From an uncultured Clostridium sp. (GTDB lineage Bacteria > Bacillota > Clostridia > Lachnospirales > Lachnospiraceae), in the NCBI GenBank assembly GCA_900538475.1, contig UPYT01000003.1:92010-156009 (forward strand): a stretch of DNA of 64,000 bases, in the 5' to 3' direction. Positions within the stretch are counted from its first letter, which is position 1. Every line of letters starts with the position of its first letter. Under the pieces are notes generated by a model, which did not search any database, was not told the DNA's origin, and was given only the letters and a program-made list of their open reading frames with translations. Both the position numbers and the translations under genes were made by a program. Below, in pieces: positions 60,631 to 64,000 of the stretch.

Positions 60631-62165
60631 TTATTTGCTGGCAGAATCAAACTGGCGGCAAATATCCTCTGAGGGCGGAGCAGTTGCCAGGGAAACAAGA
60701 AGAATGGCAGCAGAGGCGACCAGAAAGGCAGGAAGCAGTTCATAAATATTCCATGCTCCGCCTAAAGGACGAATCCCATATTTCCATGCAAAGACCATGA
60801 TTCCTCCGGAAATCATACCTGCCAGAGCGCCGCAGAAATTGGTTCTCTTCCAGAAAAGGGAAAACAGCATAACGGGTCCAAAGGCAGCTCCAAATCCGGC
60901 CCAGGCAAAGGATACAATCGTAAATACGGAACTGTTTGGATCCCAGGCCAGAATAATTCCAACAAGAGCAACAGCAAGAACGGTGATGCGTGCGGCAGCC
61001 ATGGAGGTTTTTGCATTCATTTTGATTTTCAGAAAGTCCTGCAGCAGGTTCTGGGATACACTGGAGGCAGCGGTTAAAAGCTGTGAGTCTGCAGTGGACA
61101 TGGTGCTTGCAAGAATGCCGGCCAGTACAATACCGGCAACAATGGAAAGAAGGAAGCCGTGGCCTCCCAGCAGTCCGGAGAGACGGATAATAATAGTTTC
61201 GGAATCTGCGCTGGAGGTAAAGGTTTCCAGTTTTCCGGCAGCGGAAACGCCACATCCGATCATACCGATGAGAATAGCAACAAACATGGAGATGACCACC
61301 CATACAGAGGCAATCCGGCGAGATAAGCCGAGCTTATTTTCATCCTCGATTGCCATAAAACGGAGAAGGATATGGGGCATTCCAAAGTATCCCAGTCCCC
61401 AGGCCATCATGGAAAAAATGGAGATCATGCTGTAGGGAGCTGCGGTATTGGAAACAGGATCGTGAATCTGGGTCATGGACAGATATCCTGCAAGAGAGCG
61501 TGCGTTATCCATAACGGCGTTCCATCCGCCTGCAATGTGAATTCCGTAAAAAACAATAATGATCAAAGCAATGCTCATTACAATACTCTGAATCAAATCT
61601 GTGGTAGAAACAGCCATAAATCCACCCATAATAGTATATCCGATAATCACTACAGCGCCTATAATCATGGCTGCGTGGTAGTCAAAGCCGAACAGACTGT
61701 TAAAAAGAGTTCCGACTGCCTTAAAGCCGGATGCGGTATAGGGAATAAAGAAAATCAGGATAATGACGGCAGAAATGCACATCAGAATATTTTTCTCATC
61801 CCGATACCGGCGGGAGAAGAACTCGGGTATGGTGATAGCGTTGCAGACAATGGAATACCGGCGCAGCCGTTTTGCAACAATCAGCCAGTTTAAGTAGGTC
61901 CGACAGCAAGGCCAAGGGCAGTCCAGCCAGCATCGGCGACTCCGGTCAGATAGGCAAGACCAGGCAGTCCCATTAAAAGCCAGCTGCTCATATCAGAGGC
62001 TTCTGCGCTCATGGCAGTTACAAAGGGGCCCAGCTTTCTTCCGCCCAGATAGAATTCGTCTGAGGAATCTCCGCTTCCCTTCTTGCTAAAGTACCATCCC
62101 ACATATACCATGGCCGCCAGATAAACGACAATGGAGATCATAATTCCTGTAAGTCCAGATTTCAT
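60631..62165 (-). pseudogene. putP: Sodium/proline symporter PutP, frameshifted
   Basis: Sodium:solute symporter gene read in two frames. The 5' part (62165 down to about 61898) encodes MKSGLTGIMISIVVYLAAMV, FYLGGRKLGPFVTAMSAEAS and DMSSWLLMGLPGLAYLTG, then stops at GLAVGPT. One frame over, translation continues without a gap as TYLNWLIVAKRLRRYS, PEFFSRRYRDEKN and so on to the normal C-terminus. Restoring one A at about 61898-61900 (GGACC to GGAACC) gives GTYLNW and an intact protein of 511 residues. GAGGAGG precedes ATG 62165. It is either a true recent null allele or an assembly error. Confidence 0.88.
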
Positions 62166-62302
62166 AATGGTAATCCTCCTCATTCCCTGTAATCGTCCGC
62201 TTTATGTGGATTCAAGCATCAATACTCTTATGAAAGCAAATTCCCAACAAGTTTTCCTGACTGAATCCCCACAAGGCTGAATTGTTACATATATATTGGG
62301 GG

Positions 62303-62331
62303 ATTATAGCACGAAGAAAAATAGACTACAA
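62303..62331 (-). promoter_or_regulatory. putP promoter
   Basis: Minus strand: TTGTAG (62331-62326), 17 bases, TATAAT (62308-62303). It is in the 350-base gap between putP and the TetR gene. The gap also holds a family-A end sequence (AGGCTGAATTGTTAC, 62274-62288), the inverted repeat at 62343 and a very A/T-rich stretch (62365-62460), but no gene. Confidence 0.7.
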
Positions 62332-62342
62332 TACAGAATGCA

Positions 62343-62362
62343 GTATAGACTAAATACTATAC
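62343..62362. promoter_or_regulatory. Inverted repeat upstream of putP, candidate TetR operator
   Basis: GTATAG-N8-CTATAC, 11 bases upstream of the putP -35, between putP and the TetR-family gene. The half-site ATAGACTA also occurs directly repeated at 62321 and 62345. Binding by the local regulator is inferred from position only. Confidence 0.45.
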
Positions 62363-62515
62363 GAATTTTGAAAATATTAAAATATTTCTTTTATTATAAG
62401 GAAAAATAACAAGACGAATATTATAAATAAAATAAATACGAATTATAAATTTTTTTGAATAAAAACCAGTTTTTGAATTTTAGGAGGAATTTTGCGGAAC
62501 AATGCAGCCTCCGCC

Positions 62516-63100
62516 TCAGGGAAGGAAGCTGCTTAAAAATCCAGGAAGAACACGTTTGCTGTACTGGCGAAGGGAATATTCCCCGCCGCAGAGACACCAG
62601 TCGTAGAGAAGAGCCCGTTCACAGAGCGCATAGAGTTTTACCATTTCGCTGACGGTGGACTGAGAGGTAAGCTGACCGGCTGACTGTCCGTCAGAAATGA
62701 TTTTTCGCAGCAGTCGGTAGTAAATGCGGTTATGATCCAGCAGATGTTTTTCTCCGCTGGTTGTCAGCTGAGTGGAATACAGGCGGGTTAAAAGCTCCAG
62801 AGAAATGCTGTTTTCGATCATTCCAAAAAGCTCATCATTAAGAAACAGAAGCTGTTCCATTGCAGTCATTTCCGGCTTCAGCAGAGGAATCAATTCCTGA
62901 TATTTGTCGTCAAAAAGATTGCTCAGGGTGCTGAGCAGAGCATCCTTTCCGTCAAAGTAGTGGTAAAAGGAACCTTTTGAGGTGCCGGACAAGTCAATGA
63001 TTTCTTCTACAGTAGTGTACTCGTAGCCCTGTTCATAAAACAGCTTCCATGCGGCATTGACGATTTTGCCTCGCGTATTTCGTGTGTTTTTTCTGGCCAT
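62516..63100 (-). CDS. TetR-family transcriptional regulator
   Basis: 194 residues. The N-terminal helix-turn-helix (KIVNAAWKLFYEQGYEYTTVEEII, GTSKGSFYHYFDGKDALL) is typical. The C-terminal ligand domain (about 65-190) is not assignable to a known effector. AAAGGAG lies 6 bases before ATG 63100. It is upstream of putP on the same strand, so putP is a plausible target. Confidence 0.93.
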   Translation of the reverse strand: MARKNTRNTRGKIVNAAWKLFYEQGYEYTTVEEIIDLSGTSKGSFYHYFDGKDALLSTLSNLFDDKYQELIPLLKPEMTAMEQLLFLNDELFGMIENSISLELLTRLYSTQLTTSGEKHLLDHNRIYYRLLRKIISDGQSAGQLTSQSTVSEMVKLYALCERALLYDWCLCGGEYSLRQYSKRVLPGFLSSFLP

Positions 63101-63318
63101 GATATTCTCCTTTGGCAGTTATCTGATGAAGCCCAGTATACCACAGCGCAGATATTTCTGCCATAGGAGAAGGGATTCTATGGCTGTATTCAGGCCGCGT
63201 ATTAAGGAAACCATGCGAATTTGTGAATATTTTATGACATATTTGAAAAAGCACTATCCAAAAGGAATTGAATCGTATATAATACAAACTGCCTGTTTGA
63301 AATTGAGGAGGAAATAAC

Positions 63319-63828
63319 ATGTTTAGCAGAAAAATGAAAATTTTGATGATTGCGGTTGGCTGTGCAGCAGCATTGAGCGCCTGCACGAAGAGCAACATTG
63401 TGCAGCCGGAAAGCTCCTTCGAGCCGGACTTCAATATGTATAATAATATTGAACTGGATGAAGAGCAGCTTCAGGCAGATGTAGAGGATGTGTGGCTGGA
63501 TGAAAGTGAGTTTCCCATGGGAGCAGCCTTTGCATTTGAACTTCATGAAGATGAGGCATATGTAGATATGTCTGTGGTTGTAAAGGACGGAACTTCTCCG
63601 GAGGATGCAGCATGGTATGCAGATCAGGTTGTGAAGGGATTCAATGATCAGGTTGCCATGCAGGACTTTTCCTATGGAACAGCAGAGGAAGACAGCTTTG
63701 GGGGATATTTCCAGGACAGAGAGCTTCATCTGAAGATTTATGAAGAGTCTCAGTATGAGGCAGACGGGGAGCCGATGTATGAAACCACAGTTCCAGCAGA
63801 TGCATATGTAACTTTTGATATCCAGTAA
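63319..63828 (+). CDS. Hypothetical acidic lipoprotein
   Basis: Not recognised. GAGGAGG precedes ATG 63319. The start MFSRKMKILMIAVGCAAALSAC is a lipoprotein signal with lipid Cys at residue 22. The mature part (about 147 residues) is acidic and predicted alpha/beta, with MGAAFAFELHEDEAYVDMSVVV and EDAAWYADQVVKGFNDQVAM. A TATAAT at 63278-63283 lies 36 bases upstream. A terminator follows. Confidence 0.8.
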   Translation: MFSRKMKILMIAVGCAAALSACTKSNIVQPESSFEPDFNMYNNIELDEEQLQADVEDVWLDESEFPMGAAFAFELHEDEAYVDMSVVVKDGTSPEDAAWYADQVVKGFNDQVAMQDFSYGTAEEDSFGGYFQDRELHLKIYEESQYEADGEPMYETTVPADAYVTFDIQ

Positions 63829-63878
63829 TAGGGAAAAATAAGAAGGGACTGTGTGATGCGGTATCCTTCTGAGATGCA

Positions 63879-63918
63879 AAAAAACCGGTTCAGAATTTTA
63901 TTCTGAACCGGTTTTTTT
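63879..63918 (+). terminator. Intrinsic terminator of the lipoprotein gene
   Basis: ACCGGTTCAGAA (63884-63895) pairs with TTCTGAACCGGT (63901-63912), flanked by A-run and T-run (63912-63918), so it could work in both directions. Confidence 0.9.
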
Positions 63919-64000
63919 GTCATAGGAAAGTGCGTCCTATGACACAAAAACGCTCTGCGAGGATCGCCATGCGGCGGAAGAGAATTTTGTCGCAGAAGCG
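63919..64000 (+). repeat. Dispersed hairpin element, family B, copy 3 (runs to window end)
   Basis: GTCATAGGAAAGTGCGTCCT then ATGACACAAAAACGCTCTGCGA. The first 35 bases match 37024-37058 at 32 positions and the CGCTCTGCG extension matches 27778-27820. Here CGCTCTGCGA (63950-63959) can also pair imperfectly with TCGCAGAAGCG at the window end, suggesting a larger two-hairpin element. Confidence 0.7.

Noticed and set aside
60797..61435. Plus-strand ORF of 212 residues
   Set aside because: Antisense shadow of putP.
63160..63185. Fourth family-B hairpin (CATAGGAGAAGGGATTCTATGG)
   Set aside because: The stem is similar, but the AAAAACGCTCTGCG extension and a preceding terminator are missing.

Overview
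The window looks like a chromosomal segment of a spore-forming, anaerobic Firmicute, most likely a gut Lachnospiraceae. The basis is gene content and style: spoVG and spoVT, rubrerythrins with PerR, a GlgC/GlgD pair, a SigI/RsgI locus, Gram-positive lipoproteins, AAGGAGG ribosome binding sites and TTGACA/TATAAT promoters. The species cannot be named from sequence alone. No rRNA, tRNA, CRISPR array, prophage or transposase was seen.

Layout. 1-7.8 kb: the 3' end of glyA, then a phosphate operon pstSCAB-phoU-phoP-phoR behind TTTACA direct repeats that resemble a PhoP box. PstS has its two halves in swapped order. 8-13.3 kb, minus strand: a YhaO/YhaN-type nuclease-ATPase pair with a damaged or overlapping small membrane ORF downstream, and asnS. 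13.6-21.5 kb: glgC-glgD, then spoVG-pth-mfd-spoVT in the order known from Bacillus. 21.6-27.7 kb: a Cu/Zn-SOD-like protein, CapA, small proteins, a MATE pump and malQ.

27.9-32 kb, minus strand: the most unusual part. sigI-rsgI is followed by a secreted protein that repeats the RsgI ectodomain module, adds a PepSY domain and ends in twelve Asp-rich pentapeptides. sigI and the secreted-protein gene are preceded by near-identical sigma-I-like promoters (CCCCG-N18-CGTAT). This points to an autoregulated sigma/anti-sigma circuit whose output includes a soluble relative of its own sensor.

32-41.5 kb: an alarmone-hydrolase-like HD protein, cupin, ArsC-like protein, trpS, ucpA, a yybP-ykoY (Mn2+) riboswitch driving a P-type ATPase, a FAH-family hydrolase and an AAC(3)-like protein. 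41.6-43.5 kb: a peroxide-defence cluster (rubrerythrin, reverse rubrerythrin, perR) whose three promoters share an inverted repeat at one fixed place downstream of the -10. 43.5-53.6 kb: a LysR regulator, PHP phosphatase, S1 protein, small alarmone synthetase, GDPD, dtd, M18 aminopeptidase, a secreted trigger-factor-like lipoprotein, xpt and a HAD phosphatase. 53.7-64 kb: a HemC-CobA-HemD triple fusion with SirC, MFS and EamA transporters, a CcdA-thioredoxin fusion, a frameshifted putP, a TetR regulator and a lipoprotein.

Two families of dispersed intergenic palindromes run through the window. One has ends like TAACTGTTCAGGACGGC. The other is a CATAGGA...TCCTATG hairpin that sits directly after intrinsic terminators.
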